In this document: positions 8,827 to 18,841 of the stretch, piece after piece
How positions within the stretch are numbered: the stretch's first letter is position 1
How the letters are laid out: every line of letters starts with the position of its first letter
From: Labilibaculum sp.
GTDB lineage: Bacteria; Bacteroidota; Bacteroidia; Bacteroidales; Marinifilaceae
DNA length: 64,000 bases
Assembly (NCBI RefSeq): GCF_963664555.1
Contig: NZ_OY761461.1
Coordinates: forward strand, 2,170,001-2,234,000
Reading direction: 5' to 3'
Position numbers and translations under genes: made by a program
The notes under the pieces: generated by a model
Database searches by the model: none
What the model saw: the letters and a program-made list of their open reading frames with translations, nothing else
What the model was told of the DNA's origin: nothing

Positions 8827-9639
8827 ATGCAGTCTAAAGAAGAAAATACTAGGTTAAGTTCGTTTTATAGAGAAAGGTTTGATTCATTTTTGATTAATTT
8901 GTCCGTGGCCAAACAAATTAAAGAAGAGGACATTCACAAGTTGCGTGTTGATATTAAATACATACGCAGCTTACTGCTATTGATTGAAGAATTTGATTTG
9001 GATACTGATGTAGGCTCGAAGCTATTGAAACAGTTGAAAGGTATATTTAATAGTGCCGGTAAACTTCGTGCGCTTCAAGTTTCTAAATCATTATTGTTAA
9101 ACAGTAATATTGATATACCTTCCGGGATAATGCATGTTTTAGATGATGGGCTGAATTCGAGTGGTGAAAATTTTAAAGATAAATTATCTAAATTCGAGAT
9201 TCTTACGTTTAAAAAAAGAGTAACAAGTTTATGCTCTCTATTAGATCAGGTGAATATTTCAGTGCTGAAAATAAAAGGAGACAGTATTATTCATGATGAA
9301 TTGGAAATAGTAAACAAGTTATTTAATTCATCACAAGGAGAGGAATATCATCATGAAATCAGAAAATTACTTAAGGTTGTTAAGTCTCTACAGCAATTAC
9401 TGCTCACCTTGCAGGACGATGAGAAAAGAAAACAGGCTTTAGAAATTGTAAATTTAACCGAAACATTACTAGGTAATTGGCACAATTACCTGGTAATGGA
9501 TAAGTTCTTGATTAAACTGGACAAGGAATTAACTCAACCTGCTGTGAAGAGAACTCTTAAAAACTTAAAAAATCAGAACAATAAACTAAAGCTGGAATTT
9601 AAAAATGAAGCTGATAAATACTTGAGGAAGCATTTCTAG
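8827..9639 (+). CDS. CHAD domain protein
   Basis: This 270-residue cytosolic, all-helical protein resembles the CHAD family (conserved histidine alpha-helical domain), which binds inorganic polyphosphate. The diagnostic segment DIHKLRVDIKYIRSLLLLIEEF (His37) is followed by an internal second half with HHEIRKLLKVVKSLQQLLL near residue 175. This matches the two-fold repeat of basic and His-rich helices known for the fold. There is no fused CYTH domain and no ppk or ppx gene nearby. It converges with the PBP1A gene and the two reading frames overlap by four bases. The family call is good; a role in polyphosphate metabolism is inference from the family. Confidence 0.85.
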   Translation: MQSKEENTRLSSFYRERFDSFLINLSVAKQIKEEDIHKLRVDIKYIRSLLLLIEEFDLDTDVGSKLLKQLKGIFNSAGKLRALQVSKSLLLNSNIDIPSGIMHVLDDGLNSSGENFKDKLSKFEILTFKKRVTSLCSLLDQVNISVLKIKGDSIIHDELEIVNKLFNSSQGEEYHHEIRKLLKVVKSLQQLLLTLQDDEKRKQALEIVNLTETLLGNWHNYLVMDKFLIKLDKELTQPAVKRTLKNLKNQNNKLKLEFKNEADKYLRKHF

Positions 9640-12032
9640 TTTTTACGTCTAAATATGTTTTTAATTTTTTGATAAATTGATTTTTTCTCATTTCTACGTG
9701 TTTCCCGTCTTGCTTTTCGTTTCATTAATTTATCTTCATCTGTTGTTGCAACACCAAATAAATGATCGAAAAAGTTTGATTCCGGGGGCAAATAGTGCGG
9801 CATATCCAAGTCTGCCAAAATATTACTGTCAGGTTTTGCAATAGATGAATCTGTATAGCGTTTAAAGTTTTTATTTGTGCTTAATTTATTCATGAATTTA
9901 CCGTAAATGGGTAAAGCCATACTTGCTCCTTGTCCAAGGCTTAAAGAGTTAAAATGAATACGCATATCTTCGGCACCAACCCATGCTCCAGCCACTAAAT
10001 TGGAATTGTAACCAATATACCAACCGTCTGCCTGATCTTGTGTAGTACCTGTTTTTCCGGCTAATTCGCCCTTTAATCCATAAACTGAACGAAGTGATTT
10101 TGCCGTACCATCATTTACTACAGCCTGCAGCATATAATTAATAATGTCGGCATTTTGAGGAGATATTACAAACCTGTTTTCTTCCCTTTCAGCCGAAAGG
10201 TCTACAATTAAATTACCCTTGTGATCTTCAATTTTTGATATGTAGTAAGGATCTGTGTGCACACCTCTGTTAGCCAGTGTAGCATAAACCTGAATCATTT
10301 CAAACAAAGAAATATTCGCAGTACCCAAGGCTAGAGATGGTACTTTTGGCAAGCTGCTGTCAATTCCCATTTCTTCAGCCAGCACTATGGTATTGCGTAT
10401 TCCGGTTTCCAAAAGAACATCTACAGCAATTGTGTTTACCGATTCTGCAAGAGCTCCTTCCATGCTGTAACTTCCTTCGTAAAGGTTATCTGCATTACGT
10501 GGCGACCAATTATCGTATTCGTCATAAATTTTGCGTTCGTTGGGAAGGTACTCAAAAGGGGAAATTCCTTCTTCCAAAGCGGCAGTATAAACAATTGGCT
10601 TAAATATCGATCCTACCTGCCGCTTTGCTTTTACATGATCATATTTAAAATGATCAAAATCGATTCCGCCAACCCAGGCTTTAATTTTGCCGGTATGAGG
10701 TTCCATGGCTAAAAATCCGGTATTTAATATTTGGATGTAATGTTTTATAGAGTCAAGAGGAGACATTTTTACAGTTTTATCTCCATTCCAGGTGAAAATT
10801 TTCATGTTCACCTTCTCGGTAAATATTTTATTAATTTCCGATGTTGATTTTCCTTTTAGCTTAAGGGATTTGTAACGGTCAGATCGTAATTTTGCATCCT
10901 CTATTACATCTGTATTTTCTCCCCAGGGAGATTTTTTGCCCCAATGTTGAACGAATTGGGTTTGCAAACCTTTCATGTGTTCTGCAACTGCTTTTTCTGC
11001 ATGCATTTGCATTCTAGCATCTAGTGTAGTAATGATGTTTAGTCCATCACGATAAATATCATAGTAGGTACCATCTTCTTTTGGGTGTTTTTTTAATATT
11101 GTATTTGTTTCAATTCTTATTTTTTCGCGAAGATATGACGCCAGACCTGTTTGTGTTGATTGCTTCTGATAATTGATAATTAATGGCCTGGCCTGAATTT
11201 TATTCAATTCACTATCGGTAATGAACTTATACTTAGCCATTTGACTCAGGACAATATTTCTTCTTTGTTTGGATCTTTCAGTATGAAGTCTTGGATTGTA
11301 GGATGTTGGCGCTTTTAGCATGCCGATAAGTACGGCACATTCATGAATTTCAAGTTTTGATGCCGGTTTACTAAAGAACTGTCGGGATGCACTTTCAATA
11401 CCAAAAACATTTTCGCCAAATGAAACTGTATTTAAATACAACTGAAGTATTTCCTTTTTGGAGTAAATTTTTTCCAGACGAGATGCTGTTATGGTCTCCT
11501 TAATTTTGTTTACCGGCATGCTTAGTGGGCCAAAATTTCCTCTGGGATAAAGATTTTTTGATAGTTGCTGACTCAAAGTACTTCCTCCTCCTGAACTTTT
11601 ATCCCCCAGAACTAAGGATTTTACCAATACGCGCATCAAACTTCTCTGATCAATGCCTTGATGTTGGTAAAAACGGGCATCTTCAGTAGCGATTAAAGCG
11701 TTGATTGCATCTGGAGAAATGTCTTTAAAATTTACATTGGTTCGGTTTTCAGCATAAACTCTTCCCAAAATAACACCATCTTCAGAATAAATTTCAGATG
11801 CATTTGCATTTTTAATGTTTTTAAGAGTATAGTAATCCGGCAATTTACCCCAAAGGCCTATGTATACACTACCGAGTAAAATACCAATAGTTGTCAGGAA
11901 TAATAGTAGCCCGAATCCTAAAAAACGGATTAAGTAATTAGAAAATGAACGTTTTTCAGTGTTCTTTTTGTTACTGTTATTTTTCTTTTTTGAAGTCGTT
12001 TTCCCCTTAAAAGGTTTTTTTGCTGTTGCCAT
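9636..12032 (-). CDS. Class A penicillin-binding protein 1A
   Basis: This bifunctional peptidoglycan synthase has about 798 residues. It has a basic N-terminus (MATAKKPFKGK), one membrane anchor at about 33-57, and a GT51 glycosyltransferase domain with catalytic Glu near residue 117 (EDARFYQHQGID) and STLSQQLSKNLYPR. A transpeptidase domain follows with SxxK near 475 (VGSIFKP), SVN, and KTGT near 659 (LAGKTGTT). It polymerises lipid II and cross-links peptides on the periplasmic face. The frame extends 13 codons upstream of 12032, but the ATG giving MATAKK is the plausible start because the extension begins MRYCNKYDVIKFR without an RBS. The C-terminal tail is Arg/Lys-rich. Confidence 0.95.
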   Translation of the reverse strand: MATAKKPFKGKTTSKKKNNSNKKNTEKRSFSNYLIRFLGFGLLLFLTTIGILLGSVYIGLWGKLPDYYTLKNIKNANASEIYSEDGVILGRVYAENRTNVNFKDISPDAINALIATEDARFYQHQGIDQRSLMRVLVKSLVLGDKSSGGGSTLSQQLSKNLYPRGNFGPLSMPVNKIKETITASRLEKIYSKKEILQLYLNTVSFGENVFGIESASRQFFSKPASKLEIHECAVLIGMLKAPTSYNPRLHTERSKQRRNIVLSQMAKYKFITDSELNKIQARPLIINYQKQSTQTGLASYLREKIRIETNTILKKHPKEDGTYYDIYRDGLNIITTLDARMQMHAEKAVAEHMKGLQTQFVQHWGKKSPWGENTDVIEDAKLRSDRYKSLKLKGKSTSEINKIFTEKVNMKIFTWNGDKTVKMSPLDSIKHYIQILNTGFLAMEPHTGKIKAWVGGIDFDHFKYDHVKAKRQVGSIFKPIVYTAALEEGISPFEYLPNERKIYDEYDNWSPRNADNLYEGSYSMEGALAESVNTIAVDVLLETGIRNTIVLAEEMGIDSSLPKVPSLALGTANISLFEMIQVYATLANRGVHTDPYYISKIEDHKGNLIVDLSAEREENRFVISPQNADIINYMLQAVVNDGTAKSLRSVYGLKGELAGKTGTTQDQADGWYIGYNSNLVAGAWVGAEDMRIHFNSLSLGQGASMALPIYGKFMNKLSTNKNFKRYTDSSIAKPDSNILADLDMPHYLPPESNFFDHLFGVATTDEDKLMKRKARRETRRNEKKSIYQKIKNIFRRKN

Positions 12033-12288
12033 TCTAAATTTAATAACGTCGTATTTATTACAATAACGCATAAATTCCTAAAAGATTATAACCTGAATAA
12101 ATCCATTCCGGAAATTTCGCGTTCAAATGTAAACAATAATACTTATTTTTTTAGTATCTTAATGAAACAGTCTGAATTATTCATCGTATGACATATATTG
12201 ATGAAATAACTTTTAACTGTTGTTAATTGATGTAAATGTGTGATTTATTTGATGCGGTTGGTACGTCTTATTTCTTAAATTTATATAG

Positions 12289-13425
12289 GTGGAGATAGAA
12301 AAAGTAATCATAAGTTCGAAGGGTGAGTTTTCTAAAATAGAAGAAATTCGGCTTGCCGCGGATTTGCTGTTTATTTTTGGCGATGGAGATTTAATGTGCG
12401 AAAAAGAATTTAAGTTAGCAATTAGGAATTCTTTTCCCGACGCAAAGATTTTTGGATGTTCAAGTTCTGGTGAAATTTCAGGTTTGGAGGTATTCGAAAA
12501 CAGTATTTCAGTTGCAGCAGTTAAATTTTCTTCCACAACGATAAGAATAGAATCTGTTGATCTTGCAAAGTATAAGAACAATATTGAATGTGGTGAGAAA
12601 TTGTGTGAGAAATTTCCTCAGAAGGATTTGAAACATTTAATAGTTTTATCCGATGGGATTAATGTTAATGGATGTAATCTTATTGAAGGGATTCAAAATA
12701 AATTGTCGAAGAAAGTTGCAGTTACAGGAGGATTGGCCGGAGATGGGATAAGATTTTCAAAAACCCTTGTGTTTGACGAAAAAGGAGAGGTAAAATCAAA
12801 TTGTGTTTGTGCTTTGGGATTCTATGGAGATTCTATTTCCGTAGGATACGGAACAAATGGTGGATGGGAGAATTTTGGCATTGAACGGCTTGTCACAAAA
12901 TCAAAGAACAATATTTTATACGAATTGGATCATCAACCAGCTCTATTATTATACAAACAATTCTTGGGGGAAAGAGCAAAGGACTTGCCAGTGTCAGGCA
13001 TGTCGTTTCCATTAAGCTGTAGGGTGGGAGATTCTCAAAATGCTGTGGTTCGCACCGTGCATGGAATCAATGAAAAGGATCAAAGCCTCATTTTTGGTGG
13101 TAATATTCCTGATGGAGTATATGTAAAATTGATGAAAGCAAATGTAGATCGATTAATTGCAGGAGCTGAATTATCAGCAAAAGCAAGCACTGATATGATT
13201 CCCAAAGGAGAGTCAGAATTCGCTATTTTGATTAGTTGTGTTGGCCGCAAATTAGTGCTTAAGCAATTGGTTGAAGAAGAAGTTGAAGTTGTTGCTGATG
13301 TGATAGGTAAACAGGCTATTCTTACCGGATTTTATTCTTACGGTGAAATATCTCCGTTTAAAGAAGATAGTCCTAGTTTTCTACACAATCAAACCATGAC
13401 TATAACCACCTTTTCTGAAAAATAA
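12289..13425 (+). CDS. FIST domain sensory protein
   Basis: This 378-residue soluble protein has the FIST_N/FIST_C architecture, predicted to sense small ligands such as amino acids in signalling proteins. Visible hallmarks are FPDAKIFGCSSSGEISG, KVAVTGGLAGDGIRFSKT, and the C-terminal ISCVGRKLVLKQLVEEE and LTGFYSYGEISP (the family's GxYxxGEIxP). The start is GTG at 12289. The stop is six bases before the hybrid kinase gene at 13431, so the two are almost certainly one transcript and the FIST protein is likely an input partner of that kinase. The ligand is unknown. Confidence 0.92.
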   Translation: MEIEKVIISSKGEFSKIEEIRLAADLLFIFGDGDLMCEKEFKLAIRNSFPDAKIFGCSSSGEISGLEVFENSISVAAVKFSSTTIRIESVDLAKYKNNIECGEKLCEKFPQKDLKHLIVLSDGINVNGCNLIEGIQNKLSKKVAVTGGLAGDGIRFSKTLVFDEKGEVKSNCVCALGFYGDSISVGYGTNGGWENFGIERLVTKSKNNILYELDHQPALLLYKQFLGERAKDLPVSGMSFPLSCRVGDSQNAVVRTVHGINEKDQSLIFGGNIPDGVYVKLMKANVDRLIAGAELSAKASTDMIPKGESEFAILISCVGRKLVLKQLVEEEVEVVADVIGKQAILTGFYSYGEISPFKEDSPSFLHNQTMTITTFSEK

Positions 13426-13430
13426 AGCAT

Positions 13431-15569
13431 ATGCATCGATTATTGAAAAGGCAAGTCCGTAAGTATTTATCTACAGAAGATGAAAGTAAATTTAAAGATT
13501 TTCTGAATGCTGTGGAAGAAGCGTATGAGGATTACGATAAAGATATAAAACAGACGGAGAATATTTTAGAAACTTGTTCTCTGGAACTTTTTACGCTTAA
13601 TAAGGAACTGCGAAAAGCGGTTGATAATAAGACACAAGAGGTTGAAGCTACATCCTCTAGAATGGAATCAATTGTAAATAATATCTCAGAGGTTATTTTT
13701 CAAACTAATTTTAACGGAGAATGGCTGTATTTAAATTCAGCATGGACAAAAATTACAGGGTTTAGTATTGAAAAAAGTATTGGCTCCAATGCATTTGAAT
13801 TTGCTCATCCTGATGATATAGAGAGTTGTATGTTGAAATTGAGAACTTTAATTGAGCATAAAACCAGTTTTTGTTTTATTAAAGTTCGGATAGTAACTAA
13901 TAGTGGTAGTTACAAATGGTTCGAAGCTGCAATTAGAGTCACAAGAGGTACTGATGGAAAGAGAAATGGTTTTACAGGCACTTTAAAAGATATTACCGAT
14001 AGAAAAAGACTAGAGGATGAGAAGAAGAAAACAGAAGAAAAATTCAAATTGATATTTGAAAAATCATCTGTTGCCTACCTTCTAATTAAAGAATCCCGAT
14101 TTATTGAATGTAATCAGGCATGTCTTGATTTATTTGGTGTAAGCTCGAAGGAGAATTTTATTGGCAAATATGTAAAAGATTTTTCACCTGAATATCAACC
14201 TGATGGATTGTTGTCTTTGGATAAAGCTAAATTGTTTATTAAAGAAGGTAAGGTTAATGGAAATGCTAAGTTTGATTGGATTCACTGCAAAGAAAATGGA
14301 ATGGAATTTCCTGTTGAAGTTGCATTAAACAAAGTGCCTTTGATGGATGGAAATGTGTTGTTTGTTGTACTAAACGATTTATCGGAAAGAAAACGAGTGG
14401 AACAAGAGTTGATCATTGCCAAAGAGAAGGCAGAGGAGGCAACTTATGCAAAAGCGCAGTTTTTGTCTACTATGTCGCACGAAATACGTACTCCCATGAA
14501 TGCTGTTATAGGAGTTACTCATTTATTGTCGGAGGATAATCCAAGAGAGGATCAAATTCAGAATATCAATATTCTGAAACTATCTGCAGATAATTTAATG
14601 ACTTTAATTAATGATATTTTAGACTTTAGTAAGATTGAGGCTGGTCGTGTTGATATTGAATCGGTAGATTTCAATTTCAGGAATCTGATTCAGAACATAG
14701 CTTCAGGCTTTGATATGAAATCAAAAGAGAAAGGTTTGGATTTTATTGTAGATGTAGATCCTAAAATTCCGGCTTACTTGATTGGTGATCCGACCCGTAT
14801 CTCACAAGTTCTTAATAACTTGTGTGGTAATGCAGTTAAATTTACCGATAAGGGAAATGTTCAGGTGGTAGTTTCTTATCAGGAAAAATATGATGATAAA
14901 GTAAAATTGAAATTTGAAATTAAAGATACAGGTATTGGAATTCCGGAGGATAAACAAGATCAAATATTTCAGTCTTTTTCTCAGGCAGACTCAAATACCA
15001 CTAGATTATATGGAGGAACCGGTCTTGGCTTAACAATTTCAAAAAAGTTAATTGAGATTATGGGTGGCCAGATTAATGTTAAGAGCGATCTTGAATTTGG
15101 AACTACTTTTTCTTTTGATTTGTGTTTGACAATTAGTCATAAGTCAAAATCCAAATTGGATTTTATTACCGAAGGTTATCAAAATAGCGATAAAATGAAA
15201 GGTTTGCATATTTTGCTGGCTGAAGACAATCAGATGAATATATTGATTTTGAGGCAATTCCTTAAAAAATGGGAGATTACCTATGAAATTGCAATGAATG
15301 GACAGATAGCTTTTGAAAAGGTGCAGACGGGCAATTTTGATATGGTGTTGATGGATTTACAGATGCCAATAATGGATGGTTATAAAGCCACACAAAGTAT
15401 TCGGAGTCTGCCCGACGAGAAATACAAAACAATGCCCATTTTAGCAATAACTGCTTCTGCATTTAGCGAAATTCGTAAAAAAGTATTGAATGCAGGAATG
15501 AATGATTTTGTAACCAAGCCAATAAATCCGGAAGACTTGTATCAGAAGATTGAAAAATACATTATCTAA
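13431..15569 (+). CDS. Hybrid sensor histidine kinase, PAS-PAS-HisKA-HATPase-REC
   Basis: This 712-residue cytosolic hybrid kinase has no membrane segment. The order is an N-terminal helical region (about 1-75), PAS at about 80-195 (NFNGEWLYLNSAWTKITGF), a second PAS at about 205-325, and HisKA with His350 in STMSHEIRTPMNAVIG. HATPase_c follows with N box NNLCGNAVKFT, G1 DTGIGIPE and G2 GGTGLGLTISKKL. A C-terminal receiver domain has phospho-acceptor Asp642 (MVLMDLQMPIMDG). Signal input probably comes from the FIST protein encoded six bases upstream. No separate output regulator is nearby, so phosphotransfer to a distant HPt or regulator is expected. It ends one base before the convergent truA stop. 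Confidence 0.95.
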   Translation: MHRLLKRQVRKYLSTEDESKFKDFLNAVEEAYEDYDKDIKQTENILETCSLELFTLNKELRKAVDNKTQEVEATSSRMESIVNNISEVIFQTNFNGEWLYLNSAWTKITGFSIEKSIGSNAFEFAHPDDIESCMLKLRTLIEHKTSFCFIKVRIVTNSGSYKWFEAAIRVTRGTDGKRNGFTGTLKDITDRKRLEDEKKKTEEKFKLIFEKSSVAYLLIKESRFIECNQACLDLFGVSSKENFIGKYVKDFSPEYQPDGLLSLDKAKLFIKEGKVNGNAKFDWIHCKENGMEFPVEVALNKVPLMDGNVLFVVLNDLSERKRVEQELIIAKEKAEEATYAKAQFLSTMSHEIRTPMNAVIGVTHLLSEDNPREDQIQNINILKLSADNLMTLINDILDFSKIEAGRVDIESVDFNFRNLIQNIASGFDMKSKEKGLDFIVDVDPKIPAYLIGDPTRISQVLNNLCGNAVKFTDKGNVQVVVSYQEKYDDKVKLKFEIKDTGIGIPEDKQDQIFQSFSQADSNTTRLYGGTGLGLTISKKLIEIMGGQINVKSDLEFGTTFSFDLCLTISHKSKSKLDFITEGYQNSDKMKGLHILLAEDNQMNILILRQFLKKWEITYEIAMNGQIAFEKVQTGNFDMVLMDLQMPIMDGYKATQSIRSLPDEKYKTMPILAITASAFSEIRKKVLNAGMNDFVTKPINPEDLYQKIEKYII

Positions 15570-16382
15570 TTATAGCGGCACATTATTTATTACTATCCAC
15601 TGATTCATTTTTAATAGGGGACAGAAATCGTTAGTGGGCTCTGTTTTAAAAAAAGGGTATTGAACCTGCGATAGATACAAACCTTGAGGATGTGCTATGT
15701 TTAAAAATTGTTGAGGTGTTTTGTTTTTAATCATTTCTTCGAATTCGTCAATACTCTTTTGCCCTGTTCCGACCTCGATTAATTCGTGAACAAGAATTCG
15801 GATCATCCCTCTTAAAAATCGATTAGCCGATATTTCCAAACGGAAGTTTGTTTTCGAAGCATCGGTAAAAAATTTTACTGAGAATATATTGCAACGTGTG
15901 TGGTTGTGGCTATCCGGTGATTTACACAAAGCTCTAAAATCATTGTATTTTGTAATTATAGAGGACGCTTTAGCCATTTTATCCACATCAGGAGTTATAT
16001 TGTAAAGTGTACTTATTTCATTTAGAAAAGGGTTTTTTTTGGTGTGGATAAAGTAATTGTACGTTCTTTTGCTTGCGCTTGCCTGTGCATGATTGTTGTT
16101 GTCCACTTCAAAAACATCGTAAACCGAAATATCCGATGGAAGGATTTTATTTAAAACAAAAAGATGATGATCGTTCCAGATTTTGTCCGTATTGATATGG
16201 AAAAAATACTGTGAGGAGTGCACGCCAGCATCTGTTCTGCCACATCCAATACAAACGATCTTCTCCTTCAGTAAATTGGATAATTTGTCCTCAATTACCT
16301 CTTGAACACTCATCACATTTTTCTGTCGTTGCCAACCTCTGTATTCGGTTCCCTTGTATCCGATGTGAAAAAAGTACCTCAC
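15570..16382 (-). CDS. truA: tRNA pseudouridine(38-40) synthase TruA
   Basis: This 270-residue TruA converts uridines 38-40 of the tRNA anticodon arm to pseudouridine. The N-terminus MRYFFHIGYKGTEYRGWQRQ and the catalytic loop CGRTDAGVH with Asp51 are diagnostic, as is FLRGMIRILVHELIEVG in the second half. Length is normal for the family. It is convergent with the hybrid kinase with no intergenic space. Confidence 0.97.
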   Translation of the reverse strand: MRYFFHIGYKGTEYRGWQRQKNVMSVQEVIEDKLSNLLKEKIVCIGCGRTDAGVHSSQYFFHINTDKIWNDHHLFVLNKILPSDISVYDVFEVDNNNHAQASASKRTYNYFIHTKKNPFLNEISTLYNITPDVDKMAKASSIITKYNDFRALCKSPDSHNHTRCNIFSVKFFTDASKTNFRLEISANRFLRGMIRILVHELIEVGTGQKSIDEFEEMIKNKTPQQFLNIAHPQGLYLSQVQYPFFKTEPTNDFCPLLKMNQWIVINNVPL

Positions 16383-16593
16383 TCTTATTTGTTTTAGCTT
16401 TTGAAATTTTCAATTCAGCAAAGGTATTAATTCATAGGATCTATTTTTAAAATGATCAGAAATTCTCTAAACTCCTTTTAAATTATCAGCTTATTGCCAA
16501 TAAATATTAGCAATAAGTTATCTTAGAGCTCATTTTTGGAAAAATACGAACACGATTTAATGTTTTTTTGAGCACAAACTAAAACAACAAACA

Positions 16594-18207
16594 ATGAAGA
16601 AATTATTGATTGCCATTTTGGTGATTTTTGCAATTGGTACTCAGCAATCCTATGCTCAGTCGGTATTCGATCAGGTGAACGATCCTTATTTTGGAGAAAG
16701 CTGTACAAGTATTATGGTTGGGAAAAAGGCTACAACAGATGGATCTGTAATTACCAGTCATACTTGTGATGGTAAATACCGAACTTGGTTACAGGTTGAA
16801 AAAGGACAAAAATTTGAGAAGGATACCATCCTTGAAATTTATAAAGGCAGTTTGAAGACAGAAACAGCCTGGGACAGACGAAAAATGTATGTGGCTGGCA
16901 CAATACCTCAGGCAAAGGAAACTTATGCCTATTTAAATACAGCTTATCCCTGTTTGAATGAGAAGCAATTGGCTATTGGCGAAACAACCATTGTTGGTCC
17001 GAAAGAGTTGGTGAATGATAAAGGGATGTTTCTGATTGAAGAGTTGGAGCGTATTGCACTTCAGCGTTGCACAACGGCCCGTGAAGCTATTGCATTGATT
17101 GGAAAATTGATTAAAGATTATGGTTATGGTGATTGGGGTGAATGCATTACGATTGCTGATAAAAAAGAAGTTTGGCAATTGGAAATTTTTGGTGAAGGCC
17201 CGGATAAAGTTGGTGGTGTTTGGGCTGCGCAGCGCATTCCGGATGATCATATAGGTGTATCGGCAAATATATCAAGAATAGGTGTGATTGATAAAAAGAG
17301 TAAAGATTACTTTATGTATTCGGAAAATGTTTTTTCTGCAGCAAAAGAATTAGGCCGGTGGGATGGAGAAGAGGAATTTAAATTCTGGAAGGCTTATGGT
17401 AAGGTTGAAAAGCCATTTAAAATCAGGGAGTTTTTTATTATGAATGCTTTGGCTCCATCGTTAAAATTAGATTTTGAGGCTGAAGAATTACCATTTTCGG
17501 TAAAACCGGATCAAAAAGTTTCAGTACGGGATATTATTGCTTTGTATCGGGAAACCTACGAAGGGACTAAGTATGATATGACTCAGAATTTGAATGTGAT
17601 AAAGAAAAAATACAACGAGGAAAAAGAGGAAATAGGTGCAGATACCATTACTGCACTAAACGCACATCCTTGGCCAAATGGTGACAATCGAAAGCTTTAC
17701 AATTACCTGGAAGATGGATCGGTTGAGTATCAGCGGACAGTTGCCGTATCGTGGTGTTCTTACTCACACATCATTCAATTAAGAGATTGGTTACCTGATG
17801 AAATTGGTGGAAGAGCGTGGTTTTCTTTCGACAATCCAGCTCAAAGCCCTCGTATTCCTATTTACTCAGGAACAAGCGAATTGCCTGAAAGCTTTCAGTA
17901 TTGTGGTCAGCATCGTTACCGCAACGATGCTGCTATTTGGCAATATCGCAAGGCGAACAAATTGGCTACTTTGCAATGGCAAACTACCCGGGAAGGAATG
18001 ATGAAAGAGGTTGCTTATTTTGAGGAGAAAGGTTTTGAGGAGTCGGCTGCGCTTGAAGGACAAATTCAGAAGCTGTTGAAAGATGGTAAAACAAAAGAGG
18101 CAAAAGTATTGTTGAACAAATATACACGCGATTTTACAGGCGCTACCATGTTACGATGGAAAGAGCTGGAAAATGAATATTGGGGAAGGTTCGGTTTGGG
18201 ATTTTAA
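16594..18207 (+). CDS. C69 family dipeptidase, exported
   Basis: This 537-residue Ntn-type peptidase of family C69 (PepD/dipeptidase A) probably cleaves dipeptides in the periplasm. The signal peptide is about residues 1-22 (ends SYAQ). The family block ESCTSIMVGKKATTDGSVITSHTCDG places the nucleophile at Cys37. Other matches are YGYGDWGECITIADKKEVWQLEIFGEG and the C-terminal region with WRKAN-like repeats. In the family the nucleophile is exposed by propeptide removal. It is a single gene ending at a strong terminator. Confidence 0.92.
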   Translation: MKKLLIAILVIFAIGTQQSYAQSVFDQVNDPYFGESCTSIMVGKKATTDGSVITSHTCDGKYRTWLQVEKGQKFEKDTILEIYKGSLKTETAWDRRKMYVAGTIPQAKETYAYLNTAYPCLNEKQLAIGETTIVGPKELVNDKGMFLIEELERIALQRCTTAREAIALIGKLIKDYGYGDWGECITIADKKEVWQLEIFGEGPDKVGGVWAAQRIPDDHIGVSANISRIGVIDKKSKDYFMYSENVFSAAKELGRWDGEEEFKFWKAYGKVEKPFKIREFFIMNALAPSLKLDFEAEELPFSVKPDQKVSVRDIIALYRETYEGTKYDMTQNLNVIKKKYNEEKEEIGADTITALNAHPWPNGDNRKLYNYLEDGSVEYQRTVAVSWCSYSHIIQLRDWLPDEIGGRAWFSFDNPAQSPRIPIYSGTSELPESFQYCGQHRYRNDAAIWQYRKANKLATLQWQTTREGMMKEVAYFEEKGFEESAALEGQIQKLLKDGKTKEAKVLLNKYTRDFTGATMLRWKELENEYWGRFGLGF

Positions 18208-18238
18208 TAAAATCAGATTTATTCAAAAGCATAAAAAA

Positions 18239-18272
18239 GCCGGTTGAGCATCTGTCTCAACCGGCTTTTTTT
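18239..18272 (+). terminator. Strong terminator of the C69 dipeptidase gene
   Basis: A perfect 10-bp GC-rich stem, GCCGGTTGAG (18239-18248) with CTCAACCGGC (18256-18265), has a seven-base loop and seven T. It is flanked by A6 on the other side, so it may work in both directions. Confidence 0.93.
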
Positions 18273-18429
18273 ATAGTGAAAAAAATCAAAATTGGAATCC
18301 AAATCCATAATCCCAATACAAGGAACCTGATTCTATACTTAGTATATAGAAAAAGCATAATCTGCTATTTGATGGAATTGACAGGCATGTGAAATGAATG
18401 TGCATAATGGGAAGATTCTTGAATGGATA

Positions 18430-18819
18430 TTAAAACTGTAACAGGCTTATGAGTTTGGGAATGAAAATCAGTAATCCTATAATTACTGAAGAGAGTGAGC
18501 TCAATAAAACGGCACCAGCAGATAGATCTTTTATTTTTTTTTATGTGATAGTTGTTTTCTAGAGTAAGAAAATCTGCCATATTTTCAATGGCAGAATTAA
18601 TCGTCTCAACAGTTATTACCAATGCAATAGAAAAAATAATGAAGCCCCATTCAATAGGATTGATATCCAGTACAATCGATAGAATTATGACTGTTAATCC
18701 CAAAAAAATGTGAATTCTGGAATTGTGCTCTTCCTTGAGTAGAATTCTTAATCCGCTGAAAGCGTATTTAAAACTTTTTAAGCGATCAATTATCGAGAAT
18801 TTTTGTTCTGCTTTTTCAT
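18430..18819 (-). pseudogene. dgkA: Diacylglycerol kinase family gene (DgkA-like) with frame breaks
   Basis: The minus strand encodes a DgkA / undecaprenol kinase-type membrane protein in three frames that join smoothly. The pieces are FSIIDRLKSFKYAFSGLRI and LLKEEHNSRIHIFLGLTVII, then the catalytic-helix region VETINSAIENMADFL, and then DLSAGAVLLSSLSSVIIGLL. The last switch of frame falls in a run of nine A (minus strand; plus 18534-18542), where one A fewer restores H-I-K-K-I-K-D-L-S-A-G-A to the stop at 18430. Near the start, the only ATG (18819) is out of frame unless an A5 run gained one A. It may be a decayed gene, a gene relying on A-run slippage, or a homopolymer sequencing error. The protein would phosphorylate diacylglycerol or undecaprenol at the inner membrane. 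Confidence 0.75.
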
Positions 18820-18841
18820 TTTATATTGCATTGGTAATAAT

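Noticed and set aside
10337-10603. Plus-strand frame inside PBP1A
   Set aside because: It is a shadow of the minus-strand gene, with no start context or homology.
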